Virus record (IMG/VR): IMGVR_UViG_3300023108_001314
Span: 62,001 to 126,000 of that record
Direction: 5' to 3' (one strand)
Source: a virus
Length of the DNA stretch: 64,000 bases
Positions 51,976 to 61,431 of this stretch are shown in pieces. The position numbers and the translations under genes were made by a program. The notes under the pieces are model-generated. The model saw nothing but the letters and a program-made list of their open reading frames with translations, was not told the origin of the DNA and searched no databases. Each line of letters begins with the position of its first letter. The first letter of the stretch is position 1.

Positions 51976-52792
51976 TTATTAATTCACTTATATCATAACT
52001 ATACTTGAGATTGTCAGGTAACTCACGCATTGCTTCAATCATAAATTCTTGATTGTATGTTCTTTCTTTTACAGGTACAAATATTCTGTTACAAACATAT
52101 TTGTTGTAACTAGTTATATTATTAGTATTAATTTGTAATTTTGGTGCTAAAACTTCCTTTACAAATTTATATGTTGATTTAGGTCTAGGATGGTCATCCC
52201 ACCAATTGCCACCATGATTTGTCATAAACACAGGATCTTTATGATTAAAGTGATGCATTAATGGTAACTCGATAAACTTATGACGATACTTGTTAACTTT
52301 GTTCGTCATATTTTGTGCTATGCGTTTTTGATGTCCTGCTAAATCTATATGTTTACCTCTTTGAATACTTAGGTGTGCCATTGCATCTGGTGTAAGAAAA
52401 AGAAAAGTCCAGTTAACTTTTAAAGATTCAAGTAAGTTAACTGTATGAAACATATATGTCAAAGTTTTAACGTAAGACGAACTATGAGATATAATATGAT
52501 CTAATCTTTTTGCAGTTAGTTCTAAGGCTAAGCCGCCGCCAATATTAGACCATTCTTCTTCTTTGTCAAGGTAATCATGCCTTGATGGCTCTGACCACTG
52601 AACAATTACAGTATCATTTTCTTTAATTTTGTTTTCTAAAACAGTGCCTAGTAATCTATGATATATTGCAAAATTACCTAAACCAGATAATCCACAATTA
52701 AATGTTTTATCAAACTCCTGTGCCAAGTATTCAGGATACATAGGCCAACTGTAATTTGTAAAACTGCACCCGTAACAAAACAAATTAGACAA
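51950..52792 (-). CDS. SGNH/GDSL hydrolase-like protein
   Basis: A 280-residue protein starting at TTG over the upstream stop. CYGCSFTNY (Ser10), CGLSGLGN (block II/III), TVIVQWSEPSRHD and WWDDHPRPKS (late Asp/His) follow the SGNH layout, closest in the N-terminal motifs to 32965. The region after residue 215 has no motif I recognise. Potential O-acyl hydrolase or transferase in the glycan pathway. Confidence is moderate. Confidence 0.6.
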   Translation of the reverse strand: MSNLFCYGCSFTNYSWPMYPEYLAQEFDKTFNCGLSGLGNFAIYHRLLGTVLENKIKENDTVIVQWSEPSRHDYLDKEEEWSNIGGGLALELTAKRLDHIISHSSSYVKTLTYMFHTVNLLESLKVNWTFLFLTPDAMAHLSIQRGKHIDLAGHQKRIAQNMTNKVNKYRHKFIELPLMHHFNHKDPVFMTNHGGNWWDDHPRPKSTYKFVKEVLAPKLQINTNNITSYNKYVCNRIFVPVKERTYNQEFMIEAMRELPDNLKYSYDISELINETIDMGI

Positions 52793-54167
52793 CTTCTAGT
52801 TCATCCTTAGTTTGCTTACATAAATTATAAAACCCTTCCATCTCAGGAAATGTTTCTAAAAAATTAACGTTTCTTCTAACATCATATTCATTAAACCAAT
52901 TGTAAAAATCTGCTCTGCCTTCTTTTACTCTCGGTTCGTCATAGTTAACATTTGCAAAATAATTTCTTACTCTACGAAAACGTTCATATTCTAAATCACT
53001 AAATTTCGTAGTGTCTTTGTCGTCTCTATTGTCATTAATAAATTGTAAAATTTTATCCATGTAAGGCAAAAATTCATCCTTAGGTAAAATATGCATATCA
53101 TATTGTAACGGTTCTTTTAGATAAGGTGTATCAAATCTAATACGTCTACGCTTAGGATCATAAAATTCTTTACGCCAATCTAAAACTTTTTGTAGGAATA
53201 AATTAAAACTTGTAACACTAAGAATATTAAACGTACACATGATTGTTAAATCGGAGCCAGTAATATTTAAAAAGTTTTTCATATTACTTTCCCAAAGATT
53301 TACATCTAAACCTGTGCGAAGATATTCTGCACGATTATCAAATGTATCTATACTAGAATATACTTTAAACTTTTTAATTTTGTTACCTTCTAAAAGTTCT
53401 TTTACATTATCGGCAAACTTAGACACAATGCGTGGACTTAAACCCATGTTACTATTGAGGTTAAGTTCAATATGAGGACGTGGATTTTCTTTAAGTTCGT
53501 CAAATATACGCCATGTGCTTTTATGCATAAGAGGCTCACCGCCTGTAATGCGTAAAATGTTTAGTGTCTTACTTACTTCAGGCCACCATTTCCACCATGC
53601 ATCTACGTAAGGATTTGACCCTTCTTCCATAGGCTGAAACCAATCAACATCGCATCGATGATTTTTAACCATATCATACGGACCATGTTTTTTGACTTCG
53701 TTATAAAAGCTACTACTTGCCATAGGTGAACAATATCCACATTTAAAATTGCATTCATTACTAAATGCAATTTCGATATATTCTGGATTTACGTCAAAAT
53801 CCCAAGGCGAATCTACAATTTCTTGTAATCGCTCAGGCTTGTAAATACTTTCATTACGAATGTTTCTATCAGAAATATGATCATCTCCTAGTGCTTCGAC
53901 ATTCCAGCAATAGGTACAGCCTTTAGGTTTTTCACCTACAAGCATTTTTGCACGTTCTTTTTTCTTTGTAAGTGTATTGTGCAATGCACTAGGATTGTTT
54001 TTAATTTCTTCTAAATCAATCTTATGCGGCGACGGATGATAGCAACTGTGTGTATCACCTGTGTGTAAATAAATTGTAGTATGATGCCACTTAGCCAAAC
54101 AGAATGTCGGACTTACATCCTCCATTATACTAGCGGCTTCTTTAATTCTATCTGTTTCTGATTTCAT
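52785..54167 (-). CDS. Radical SAM protein, long N-terminal-twitch subtype
   Basis: A 460-residue paralogue of 38420-39943. N-terminal Cys23, Cys42, Cys84 and Cys87 (FCLAKWHHT, SCYHPS, CTYC), core CNFKCGYC (Cys139, Cys143, Cys146) and ITGGEPLM are at the same positions, and both end in a FPEMEGFYNLCK-like tail. It overlaps the GT-A-like gene upstream by 4 bases. The recurrence of the pair suggests the two gene products act together on one substrate. Confidence 0.85.
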   Translation of the reverse strand: MKSETDRIKEAASIMEDVSPTFCLAKWHHTTIYLHTGDTHSCYHPSPHKIDLEEIKNNPSALHNTLTKKKERAKMLVGEKPKGCTYCWNVEALGDDHISDRNIRNESIYKPERLQEIVDSPWDFDVNPEYIEIAFSNECNFKCGYCSPMASSSFYNEVKKHGPYDMVKNHRCDVDWFQPMEEGSNPYVDAWWKWWPEVSKTLNILRITGGEPLMHKSTWRIFDELKENPRPHIELNLNSNMGLSPRIVSKFADNVKELLEGNKIKKFKVYSSIDTFDNRAEYLRTGLDVNLWESNMKNFLNITGSDLTIMCTFNILSVTSFNLFLQKVLDWRKEFYDPKRRRIRFDTPYLKEPLQYDMHILPKDEFLPYMDKILQFINDNRDDKDTTKFSDLEYERFRRVRNYFANVNYDEPRVKEGRADFYNWFNEYDVRRNVNFLETFPEMEGFYNLCKQTKDELEVV

Positions 54168-55105
54168 ATAAATTGTTGTCCAGCAGTTCTACCCGGATTT
54201 TGATATACTGTTTTGAAAAAATTACTTTGTTGTGCAGTTAAGCATTCTTCAGCAATAGGTAAATCGAGTTCGTTAATTAGTTTAATACCATATTCCTCAA
54301 TTGAATCTTCAAGTCCTTCTAAAGATACTTTAGATTCAACTTCATTTGCCCAATATTCATTTAACCATTTAAAATCACGAACATTTACAAAGTCCCAATC
54401 CGTACACATTGTTTTATAAAGACCTTCTCTTGCGCCGTAAATAGCCCATTTACCATTTTCTACATCAGCGCCTATCATTAGCCAAATATACAAACGATGC
54501 AAGTTCTTCCAATGATTACGTTTAAAATCATTCAAAGTAGGTTTCATACCTCTGTCAAGTGCCATTTTGACACCTTCTCTAAATCCAGCACGCCATGCTT
54601 GCTGCGGAGTAGCATTATTCATAATTTCGCTATAACACGCATTCATTTGAATATATTCTAAGTCCCAACAAAAATCAACTTGAGCATGTGCATTATTAGG
54701 ATCTGCATTTTCGTGTGTACGCATGTTTAACACTTTATCTTTAGGCCAGCATTTAATACCGCCGTTACCGTACATTAGTCCGTTAATTGTATTTCTAGCA
54801 CTCCAACTTACTACACAGTCTTCAAACTTTATATCACGATTCCAGTGCATGTCTTCGTGTGTTTCTAAATCATATTCTTTTGTAAGAAACTCAGAATCAA
54901 TAATATTATCGCCATCGATAGTAATAAATCTATCCGTCTCTGAAAGTTCTGCACATGCCTTGTGTGCTGCATCACTTCCGTCTACACCGTGTACACGTTT
55001 AGCCCAAGGAATTTTCCTACACAAATCTGCATAGTTTTTTTCAGCATTAGGTTCGTCATAACTAAGATAGATAATGTCATAGTCTAGTATTTTAAATTTG
55101 CTCAT
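54164..55105 (-). CDS. GT-A-like glycosyltransferase, single-domain partner of the repeat protein
   Basis: A 313-residue protein. YDIIYLSYDEPNAEKNY, RVHGVDGSDAAH and FITIDGDNIID (D-x-D, Asp64/Asp66) form a GT-A-like nucleotide- and metal-binding half, followed by MYGNGGIKCWPK, with a helical C-terminus. It is homologous to residues 630-854 of the 854-residue protein. Family members of this sort are frequent in marine T4-like phages without a known substrate. The gene overlaps the unknown gene upstream by 14 bases. Confidence 0.7.
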   Translation of the reverse strand: MSKFKILDYDIIYLSYDEPNAEKNYADLCRKIPWAKRVHGVDGSDAAHKACAELSETDRFITIDGDNIIDSEFLTKEYDLETHEDMHWNRDIKFEDCVVSWSARNTINGLMYGNGGIKCWPKDKVLNMRTHENADPNNAHAQVDFCWDLEYIQMNACYSEIMNNATPQQAWRAGFREGVKMALDRGMKPTLNDFKRNHWKNLHRLYIWLMIGADVENGKWAIYGAREGLYKTMCTDWDFVNVRDFKWLNEYWANEVESKVSLEGLEDSIEEYGIKLINELDLPIAEECLTAQQSNFFKTVYQNPGRTAGQQFI

Positions 55106-55670
55106 TCACCGTTCTCCGACAATAGGTATCGAATTTTTTAATAGTATACACACTTATGTCAGTTTTGTCTACCTTAAAATTATCATCAAACGCAACTTTT
55201 ACTACATTTTCTTCTATCAAATCTCTAAAGCCAAACTTAATAAACTGCAATAAATTATGAGGATCATTAAACTCTGTGATCGAGAATTGCATAGGAAAGT
55301 TATAAAAAGAGTCTTTAGATTTTGTTTCTTTTACTATCATAGGATCTAGTTCAAATAACCATTCTTTATTTTTACAATCTTGTGTAACAATTACATCTGC
55401 TTTTTCTGTAATTGGTATTTCAAAAATGTCATACCATATATCAGTATTGAAGTCTACTGCTATAAGTTTATGCTTTAGTTCATATTTTTTTGTAGTGCTA
55501 TCAAATGCAACACTATAATTTGTCATAGAATCCTTTGCATCTAAAATATCTTTAACTGCATCAATGTCTACTTCAATCCAGTTCCCTTCTTCTGCGTTAG
55601 TATTGCTAACAGATAAAAGTTCTCCATTTTCATCAAAGTAAATAAATTTGTTAGTAGATATTTGTAACAT
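55092..55670 (-). CDS. Conserved-looking protein of unknown function
   Basis: A 192-residue acidic protein with mixed beta/alpha character and no motif I recognise: no signal peptide, no membrane segment and a single Cys pair (Cys104 region and near the C-terminus). The ATG lies one base downstream of the GT8-like gene. Position between glycosyltransferase genes and structural genes leaves both a glycan and a virion role open. Confidence 0.5.
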   Translation of the reverse strand: MLQISTNKFIYFDENGELLSVSNTNAEEGNWIEVDIDAVKDILDAKDSMTNYSVAFDSTTKKYELKHKLIAVDFNTDIWYDIFEIPITEKADVIVTQDCKNKEWLFELDPMIVKETKSKDSFYNFPMQFSITEFNDPHNLLQFIKFGFRDLIEENVVKVAFDDNFKVDKTDISVYTIKKFDTYCRRTVNEQI

Positions 55671-56525
55671 TTAAACTCCTACAAGCTTTTCATATATGTT
55701 TATAATTCTATCGTTTACAAAGTCATCTTCTGTATAATGAAAGACACCTTGTTGGAAATAGTTGCCTATTTTTAATTTACCGTCATTTGTAAGATATGTG
55801 CCTACATACTTTTGCCAACTGTCTACTTTAACATTAGTCCAATTTTGGCAATGTAACTTCATATGTGTAAAATGGGGATAATCTCTAACTTTGCAGGTGA
55901 CTTCGTTTTCGATTCCAAGAATTTTTATAATTATTGCAGTCAGCATGTCAATACTTGCTACACGCTGATAGTATTTGCCTCCTGCAAAATCTCCTTGAAA
56001 CTTTTCCCAATTATTAACTGCTAGTTCGAGCCATTTAAAATAAGTGTGTGCTAGATCAGATTTTTTAAAATAATAAAATCCCACATAAGTATCTGGCAAA
56101 TAAAATTTATCAAATGCTGGCCTATAAAATCTACTTGTGACAATATCATTTCTATATGTTCTTACATTTGATGTAAAAAATAATTCCTTTGTTTGTAAAA
56201 ATTCCCACCAACGGCTAATGTCGTCTAGCACAAGCATATCAACATCTAATACAATTGTATTATCATACGGAGTAACATGGTATAATTTCCAGCGATTATG
56301 AATCTTCCATTCTTGTCCTTGTGCAGCATCTCCCCAAGGTATTTCTTTTATATAATCAAATAAATTTTGATACTTATCAGGCACAACATCATTTGTTACC
56401 AAACAAATAGAACTGTTCGGATTTGAATTTTTAATACTCATTGCGCAAAGACATGCTTGCTGAACATAATCAACATCTGTATTTTGTGCAAACAATGTAA
56501 AATTAATCTTTGAATTCTGGGACAT
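55671..56525 (-). CDS. GT8-like (glycogenin-like) glycosyltransferase
   Basis: A 284-residue protein. FTLFAQNTDVDYVQQACLC at the N-terminus, then IHNRWKLYHVTPYDNTIVLDVDMLVLDD with a D-x-D (Asp94, Asp96), and a FYYFKKSD segment, are features of GT-A-type GT8 proteins. HFTHMKLHCQNW and QQGVFHY (late His) complete the metal site expected near the end. The paralogue at 56503 overlaps it by 23 bases. It would transfer a sugar from a nucleotide donor. Confidence 0.7.
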   Translation of the reverse strand: MSQNSKINFTLFAQNTDVDYVQQACLCAMSIKNSNPNSSICLVTNDVVPDKYQNLFDYIKEIPWGDAAQGQEWKIHNRWKLYHVTPYDNTIVLDVDMLVLDDISRWWEFLQTKELFFTSNVRTYRNDIVTSRFYRPAFDKFYLPDTYVGFYYFKKSDLAHTYFKWLELAVNNWEKFQGDFAGGKYYQRVASIDMLTAIIIKILGIENEVTCKVRDYPHFTHMKLHCQNWTNVKVDSWQKYVGTYLTNDGKLKIGNYFQQGVFHYTEDDFVNDRIINIYEKLVGV

Positions 56526-57354
56526 ACATTGCTCTCGTTAAACTAAATTTATTCATTACATGTACATTAGAACCTCTCATTCTCAATGGCATGTAATTAC
56601 CAAAACTATCTTTTTTCTCTAAACAAAATAAAAAATCATCGCCATCAATGTCAATAAGCAAATCTCTATCAATTGTATAAAACAATTTACCAGGTAAAGT
56701 TTTTGCAAACCCGTTTTTATAATGTCCATTCATTATGTGTATTGCAACACTAAAAACATAATCATTACGAAAAATTGCACTTTTAATTTGGTACAAGTTT
56801 CTATAATGTTCCCAATTCTCTGATATATGATGAAGCAGATCAAAGAACCGTTTGTTGTCAGGACTTTTTCTAAAATATACACAAGTTGCCCAATAAAAAT
56901 CTATTGTCTTGTCACTACATAATTCAAATTCTGATACGTCTCTCCATCCACTAAGTTCAACACTATCCTTATAAATTAAAAAATCATGTAATTGGTTAAA
57001 ACAATCTTTTAACAAACTATTTGCAATTATATAATCTGTATCTAATAATAGTGTTTCTTCGTAAGGAGAAAGGTCGTATGCTTTTGCCCGTGAAGTGTTT
57101 TTCCATTCTAAATTTCTTTTAGAATACGTTCCGTCATTGTATTTTCTATATCCATAATCTTGATCGTTTGGAATTTCTATAACATGTTCAAAAGGATGAC
57201 TATCGAATCGTGTTTCTAAATATTCTTTGTTATCTGTAATTATCGAAACAGGTACACCTAAATATTTGTGTACTCTGTGTGCATTGAACACTGCTTGGTA
57301 AAGATAGTTAATTTCTTTATTGTTTCTTGCAATAAAGAGGACACCTTTGCTCAT
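56503..57354 (-). CDS. GT8-like glycosyltransferase, paralogue
   Basis: A 283-residue protein sharing overall layout with the next gene: VLFIARNN, SRAKAYDLSPYEETLLLDTDYIIAN with D-x-D (Asp105, Asp107), and FYWATCVYFRKS. The C-terminal GSNVHVMNKF could hold the terminal metal-binding His. More diverged than a recent duplicate. The overlap with the gene at 57351 is four bases. Confidence 0.7.
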   Translation of the reverse strand: MSKGVLFIARNNKEINYLYQAVFNAHRVHKYLGVPVSIITDNKEYLETRFDSHPFEHVIEIPNDQDYGYRKYNDGTYSKRNLEWKNTSRAKAYDLSPYEETLLLDTDYIIANSLLKDCFNQLHDFLIYKDSVELSGWRDVSEFELCSDKTIDFYWATCVYFRKSPDNKRFFDLLHHISENWEHYRNLYQIKSAIFRNDYVFSVAIHIMNGHYKNGFAKTLPGKLFYTIDRDLLIDIDGDDFLFCLEKKDSFGNYMPLRMRGSNVHVMNKFSLTRAMYVPEFKD

Positions 57355-57698
57355 ACTTCTACAATATCCTTTGTTGACCTCTTTTTAACAAGTTTGTTAT
57401 ACTCTATAAGATATTTGTTGTTTGCATTATAAAATTGATTCATTACTTCTAAAACAAAAAGTTTTAAATTTTCGATTTGAATAGGAATATCGTGATCGTC
57501 AATTAGAACAGTTTCTGTTTGATTCATGCCTATTAGTGTTTGCAAATAACTTATAAGTTCCATGCTAATACTAAATTGTCCTTTGTTATGATAGCAAACC
57601 AAAGATTCTTTATATTGCTCTTTCAATATGCGTTTTGTATTTTCTAATGTAATTAAAAAATTGGCAGAATCTATTGCTTGTTCAAGACGATCGTCCAT
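57351..57698 (-). CDS. Small unknown protein
   Basis: A 115-residue, mostly helical protein with no family I recognise; low Cys, no signal peptide. TAGGAG lies 7 bases before the ATG, and a TAAATA-type late-promoter-like site is at 57726-57733. It is the first gene after the structural block and overlaps the GT8-like gene by 4 bases. Confidence 0.6.
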   Translation of the reverse strand: MDDRLEQAIDSANFLITLENTKRILKEQYKESLVCYHNKGQFSISMELISYLQTLIGMNQTETVLIDDHDIPIQIENLKLFVLEVMNQFYNANNKYLIEYNKLVKKRSTKDIVEV

Positions 57699-57725
57699 AC
57701 GGATACTCCTACATAATAATGTACG

Positions 57726-57733
57726 TATTTAAC
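57726..57733 (-). promoter_or_regulatory. Late-promoter-like GTTAAATA
   Basis: Minus-strand octamer with the core TAAATA of the T4 late motif TATAAATA (6 of 8), in the 39-base gap before the 115-residue gene. If real, it would bring the glycosyltransferase genes downstream under late control. Confidence 0.35.
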
Positions 57734-57737
57734 TTAA

Positions 57738-59009
57738 TTATGACGGAGGACTTGCTAAATCGGCAGTCAATTCTGTAGCGTTTGATATTGTAGGATGAGG
57801 TAAATCAACTGCTGTATATGTTGTAGAATTATATGTAAAACTACTGTCTGGTCTAAAAGAAGTGCAAGAACTATCAAAATCAGCAGTTATGTCGTAATCA
57901 AAAAATGTACCGGTGTAATCGTCATTCATGCTGATTCTAAATCTCAACACATTACCAGCAGATTTAAGTCCTTCAAGTGTATATTCGTTATTTGCATAAG
58001 CACCGCTTCCTGATTTAGTTAGCAAAGTTTGATATGAGGCTGTTAGATCGTCTGCGCCTAAGCCTGCACTTGTACCGCTACTTGCAGAAGTATCATATTT
58101 GTCAAATGATATTGTGCCCATAGCACTAAGCATACCGATCCATTCTGTATCTTTAGGATCAGAGCCGCCTGACGCAGAAGCATTAAATCTTATTTGGCCG
58201 CCAGCGTTGAAATAATATCCTAATGCGGCAGCACTTGTAAATGTCACTGTTACTACATGATAAATGCTATTAGGCGGACCGCTGCCGCCTGTACCTGTAC
58301 CGCCCCAACTTGCTGTTCTTGTTGCACTTGCAGTAGGTGTTCCTAAAGTAAAGTTGGTAAGCAAAGGCCAACCTGATACTTCTCCATTAAAGTTTACAAC
58401 ATCTAAAATCGCTGTTTCATAATCATTGTAACCCATTTTTGTGCCGTCTGTTACTGCTGTTGCTTGAGCATTCCAATGCCCGTATCCGCTAAATGTAGTA
58501 TAGCCTGTTGCATTTAGACCTGTTGTCAACGCACTGTTTGTATACAATTCTATATCGGCTGACCCTGTAACTTTGACATAGTAACTTAATCCGTTTAGTT
58601 CAGTAGTACCTTCTACGTCATTAAATGTTATTAACACTCCATCTTTTAAATTATGGTTTGTGTCTGTTGTTATAGTTGCAGGATTTGTTAAACCTACAGC
58701 AAGTATCATACCGCTATGGCCGCCTGCTTCAGATTCGTCTGCTGATACTGTTAAACCAACTTCTGGTACTGCAATATTACTGTTAACACTTCCTGTTTGA
58801 TGCAAGTATGCTGCCTGAACATCTAAAAATAAATTCAACATTTCAGTGGTTGTAATTTGATCACCATCACCTGCATTAGGAGTGCTATTACCAGTTACTG
58901 TGCTAGAATAAGGTGATTGTCCGTACAGAGTTTGATACACACCTAGTACGTTTGTACGAAGTGTATTATAATTAGATGCAGTAATTGTTTGGCCAATAGT
59001 AAACGGCAT
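57738..59009 (-). CDS. Virion structural protein
   Basis: A 423-residue protein with Gly/Thr/Ser-rich beta-type sequence and no enzymatic motif. The N-terminus (IGQTITASNYNTL, AYLHQTGS around residue 70) is shared with the next gene upstream; later both have a Y-x-T-x-x-T-K-S-G-S-G-x-Y-A-x-N-x-Y-T segment cut at residue 335. Between them lies a near-consensus late promoter. Repeated structural paralogues next to collar genes are usual in marine T4-like phages. Probably a fibre- or decoration-type protein. Confidence 0.75.
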   Translation of the reverse strand: MPFTIGQTITASNYNTLRTNVLGVYQTLYGQSPYSSTVTGNSTPNAGDGDQITTTEMLNLFLDVQAAYLHQTGSVNSNIAVPEVGLTVSADESEAGGHSGMILAVGLTNPATITTDTNHNLKDGVLITFNDVEGTTELNGLSYYVKVTGSADIELYTNSALTTGLNATGYTTFSGYGHWNAQATAVTDGTKMGYNDYETAILDVVNFNGEVSGWPLLTNFTLGTPTASATRTASWGGTGTGGSGPPNSIYHVVTVTFTSAAALGYYFNAGGQIRFNASASGGSDPKDTEWIGMLSAMGTISFDKYDTSASSGTSAGLGADDLTASYQTLLTKSGSGAYANNEYTLEGLKSAGNVLRFRISMNDDYTGTFFDYDITADFDSSCTSFRPDSSFTYNSTTYTAVDLPHPTISNATELTADLASPPS

Positions 59010-59024
59010 TAGTAACTCCTACTG

Positions 59025-59032
59025 TACTTATA
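59025..59032 (-). promoter_or_regulatory. Late-promoter-like TATAAGTA
   Basis: Minus-strand octamer differing in one base from TATAAATA. It overlaps the stop of the upstream structural gene, and AGGAG follows it before the ATG at 59009. Confidence 0.5.
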
Positions 59033-59915
59033 AGGTAGAAACGTTAGCGTATGTCGGAGTCGGTACTGACACATATGAACCCGTTGCCCTTAGTTGAGAA
59101 ACACTTGATGTAATATCTGCAATAACTGCTTCATCAGTGCCACCAGCACCAATTGCAGGAATACCGTCATAAAATTCAACTTTAAATCTTAAAACTGTAT
59201 CACTGTCTGCTTTAGCTTTAATAGTATAACTATTGCTTGCATAAACACCAGAACCTGATTTAGTAAAAATTGTTTGATACGTTGTGTTAAGATCATAATT
59301 ACCAATCGATGTTCCAGGCGATGATGCAGTAGTTTGTGATCTATCCATAGCGACTGTACCTATTGCTGACATCATAGATGCCCAGTCAGATCCTTTTGCA
59401 CCAGATGCATTTGTTACTGTTGTGCTAACTCTAACTTGACCTCCTGCATTGAAAAATGCACGTCTATGATTTGCATCAGTAAATGTCGCTGTAAATTCGT
59501 GTGTAATTGTTTCTCTTGATGAAATATCTCCCCAAGGACTAGAAGTACCTCTTGATGATGAAACTTTAGATTCTACACTTGCTTGAGTAGAAGCATACAA
59601 ATCATCTTTATTTAGATATATGTAATTTCCAATTGTTTCGTATTCTAAATATACAGCATCTGTAATATCATCTGCAACAGCAACACTAGTTAAAGGTGTA
59701 GGAGATGATCCAGTTTGGTGTACATAAGCATCTGTTAAGTCTGCTTTTAGTGCTGACATATGCACTTCGTTTACTGTGCCTGATCCGCTTGAAACCGGAG
59801 CACTAGTTACTGTATTGTTATAACCAAATCGGCCGGATCCAACACCTAAAACTTGTTCAACTTGAGACTGAATTGCATTGTAACGTGCTGCTGATATTAC
59901 TGATCCTACTGCCAT
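59028..59915 (-). CDS. Virion structural protein
   Basis: A 295-residue paralogue of the downstream structural gene: VGSVISAARYN, a TDAYVHQTGSS block and TKSGSGVYASNSYTIK. An exact late-promoter octamer TATAAATA lies upstream with TTAGGAG before the ATG. The protein has no membrane segments and looks fibre-like. Confidence 0.75.
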   Translation of the reverse strand: MAVGSVISAARYNAIQSQVEQVLGVGSGRFGYNNTVTSAPVSSGSGTVNEVHMSALKADLTDAYVHQTGSSPTPLTSVAVADDITDAVYLEYETIGNYIYLNKDDLYASTQASVESKVSSSRGTSSPWGDISSRETITHEFTATFTDANHRRAFFNAGGQVRVSTTVTNASGAKGSDWASMMSAIGTVAMDRSQTTASSPGTSIGNYDLNTTYQTIFTKSGSGVYASNSYTIKAKADSDTVLRFKVEFYDGIPAIGAGGTDEAVIADITSSVSQLRATGSYVSVPTPTYANVSTL

Positions 59916-59939
59916 CGAAACTCCTAATAAGTACTAGTA

Positions 59940-59947
59940 TATTTATA
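59940..59947 (-). promoter_or_regulatory. T4-type late promoter TATAAATA
   Basis: An exact minus-strand match to the T4 late consensus, overlapping the stop of the upstream fibre gene and 25 bases before the ATG at 59915. In T4 this site is read by host polymerase with phage sigma gp55. A clean match in front of a structural gene is the best evidence here for the T4-like lineage. Confidence 0.75.
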
Positions 59948-61406
59948 CTTTTAGCACACACTCCACTAATCCTACATCATCTGAGTCTTTAGTTTCAAGT
60001 GCTACACCTATTAGTGCAGTGGTTGCTACTGTTTTACAAATACCATCTTCCCATGCATAAATTGCTTGTCCTTTTTTTACAGGACCTTCTACTTTTACAG
60101 GAACACGACCTTTTAGTGCAATGTATTGACCATCTGCTTCACTATTCATCATAATTGCAGGATCAGTTGATACAACTCCAATGCAAATATCGCTTGACTT
60201 TGCTGGTACTACTTCGCAACAATCATCTGTACCTACTGCTACTGCTGTTCCTGGCTCTAAATCTATATCACCTGTAGTATATTTTTCTGCTAAGTCGGCA
60301 TATCTTGCTTTAGTTGCTGTACCACTAAACACAACGGCTGTTAGGTTACCTGCACTATCTCTTGCTGCAATACTATCAAATGTTGCAGAAGTTGCTGCAC
60401 TTCTATATGCACTTCCAACTTTTAAAGTATCTGCTTGTGTTGCTGTACCATTAAAAGTTGTTGCATATACATTTTCAAATTTTTCAGCACCTTTTCCTAA
60501 ATTGTAAATTGTGCCGTTTGCATTTGCACCAGGATGCATACCTGTTGCATCCCAATAAACTACAACATTGCCTGAACTATCTTTAATACGCAACTTATCT
60601 TGATTCATTTTAAATACAGGTGTAATACCGTCTGTATCTATTTCAAAAGTTAAATCTGTGCCTGTACCTAATGTAAATCCAATATCACTAAATGTAACTA
60701 GAGAACTAAAGTTTGTTGTACCTGTTGATCTAACAAAATCACTAGAACTTAATCCACCTAGTTTGTCAGCATTAGTTGCAGTACCATAGAATCTATGTGT
60801 AGTTGTTGTTTCTCCTGAATTTGAATTTAGGAGTGTAATACCTGCATAAATTGTTGGGAAACCTGTAATTGCACTTGCTGTGTTAGGAGTAAATGTATCT
60901 GGACTGATAGTTGAAATTACAGTGTCTTCTACATAGGTAGCCAAAATGGCATGAATGGTACCTGTAGTATCTGTAAGTGTAAGACTTTTAGTTTGTGTTA
61001 CACCAAATCCTGCGCCAACACCTTGTGGACCAATTAACACCCAGTTGCCAGATGCTGATCTTACATAAAACTGCTCGTTGTTGCTATCCCACCAAAAGTC
61101 TCCCTCTGATGATCCTGCTGGTGCTGTTGTGCTTATTTCAGTGCCGCCTGCTGGCTTCCATGATGTTCCATTATAAAATTTAAGTTTGTTAGTTCCACTG
61201 TCAAACCAAATCATACCACTGATTGGTTTTGTAGGTGCATTTACACCTGCAAAATTTTCTAACAAAAACAAAAAGTTTTCGTTTTGGCTTTCACCGTAAC
61301 CACTATAATTCTTCCCTACTAACTTCAAATCTGTAGTAGTGTTAATTGTGCCGTCTTCAACATTTGTTAAGACTGTGCCGTTAAATCTATTAATTGTATA
61401 TGCCAT
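59943..61406 (-). CDS. Fibre-like virion structural protein with C-terminal peptidase-like domain
   Basis: A 487-residue protein. The N-terminal NRFNGTVLTNVEDGTIN, KLVGKNYSGYGE and ENFLFLLENFA blocks are shared with 61443-63323. The C-terminal third has ARYADLAEKYTTGDIDLEPGTAVAVG, a pattern widely seen at the end of marine phage fibres and related to auto-processing or trimerisation domains. GIRVPVKVEGPVKKGQ-like turns follow. A late-promoter-like octamer and GAGGGAG precede the ATG. Confidence 0.8.
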   Translation of the reverse strand: MAYTINRFNGTVLTNVEDGTINTTTDLKLVGKNYSGYGESQNENFLFLLENFAGVNAPTKPISGMIWFDSGTNKLKFYNGTSWKPAGGTEISTTAPAGSSEGDFWWDSNNEQFYVRSASGNWVLIGPQGVGAGFGVTQTKSLTLTDTTGTIHAILATYVEDTVISTISPDTFTPNTASAITGFPTIYAGITLLNSNSGETTTTHRFYGTATNADKLGGLSSSDFVRSTGTTNFSSLVTFSDIGFTLGTGTDLTFEIDTDGITPVFKMNQDKLRIKDSSGNVVVYWDATGMHPGANANGTIYNLGKGAEKFENVYATTFNGTATQADTLKVGSAYRSAATSATFDSIAARDSAGNLTAVVFSGTATKARYADLAEKYTTGDIDLEPGTAVAVGTDDCCEVVPAKSSDICIGVVSTDPAIMMNSEADGQYIALKGRVPVKVEGPVKKGQAIYAWEDGICKTVATTALIGVALETKDSDDVGLVECVLKV

Positions 61407-61431
61407 TTGTGAGCTTACTCCCTCTGCACTG

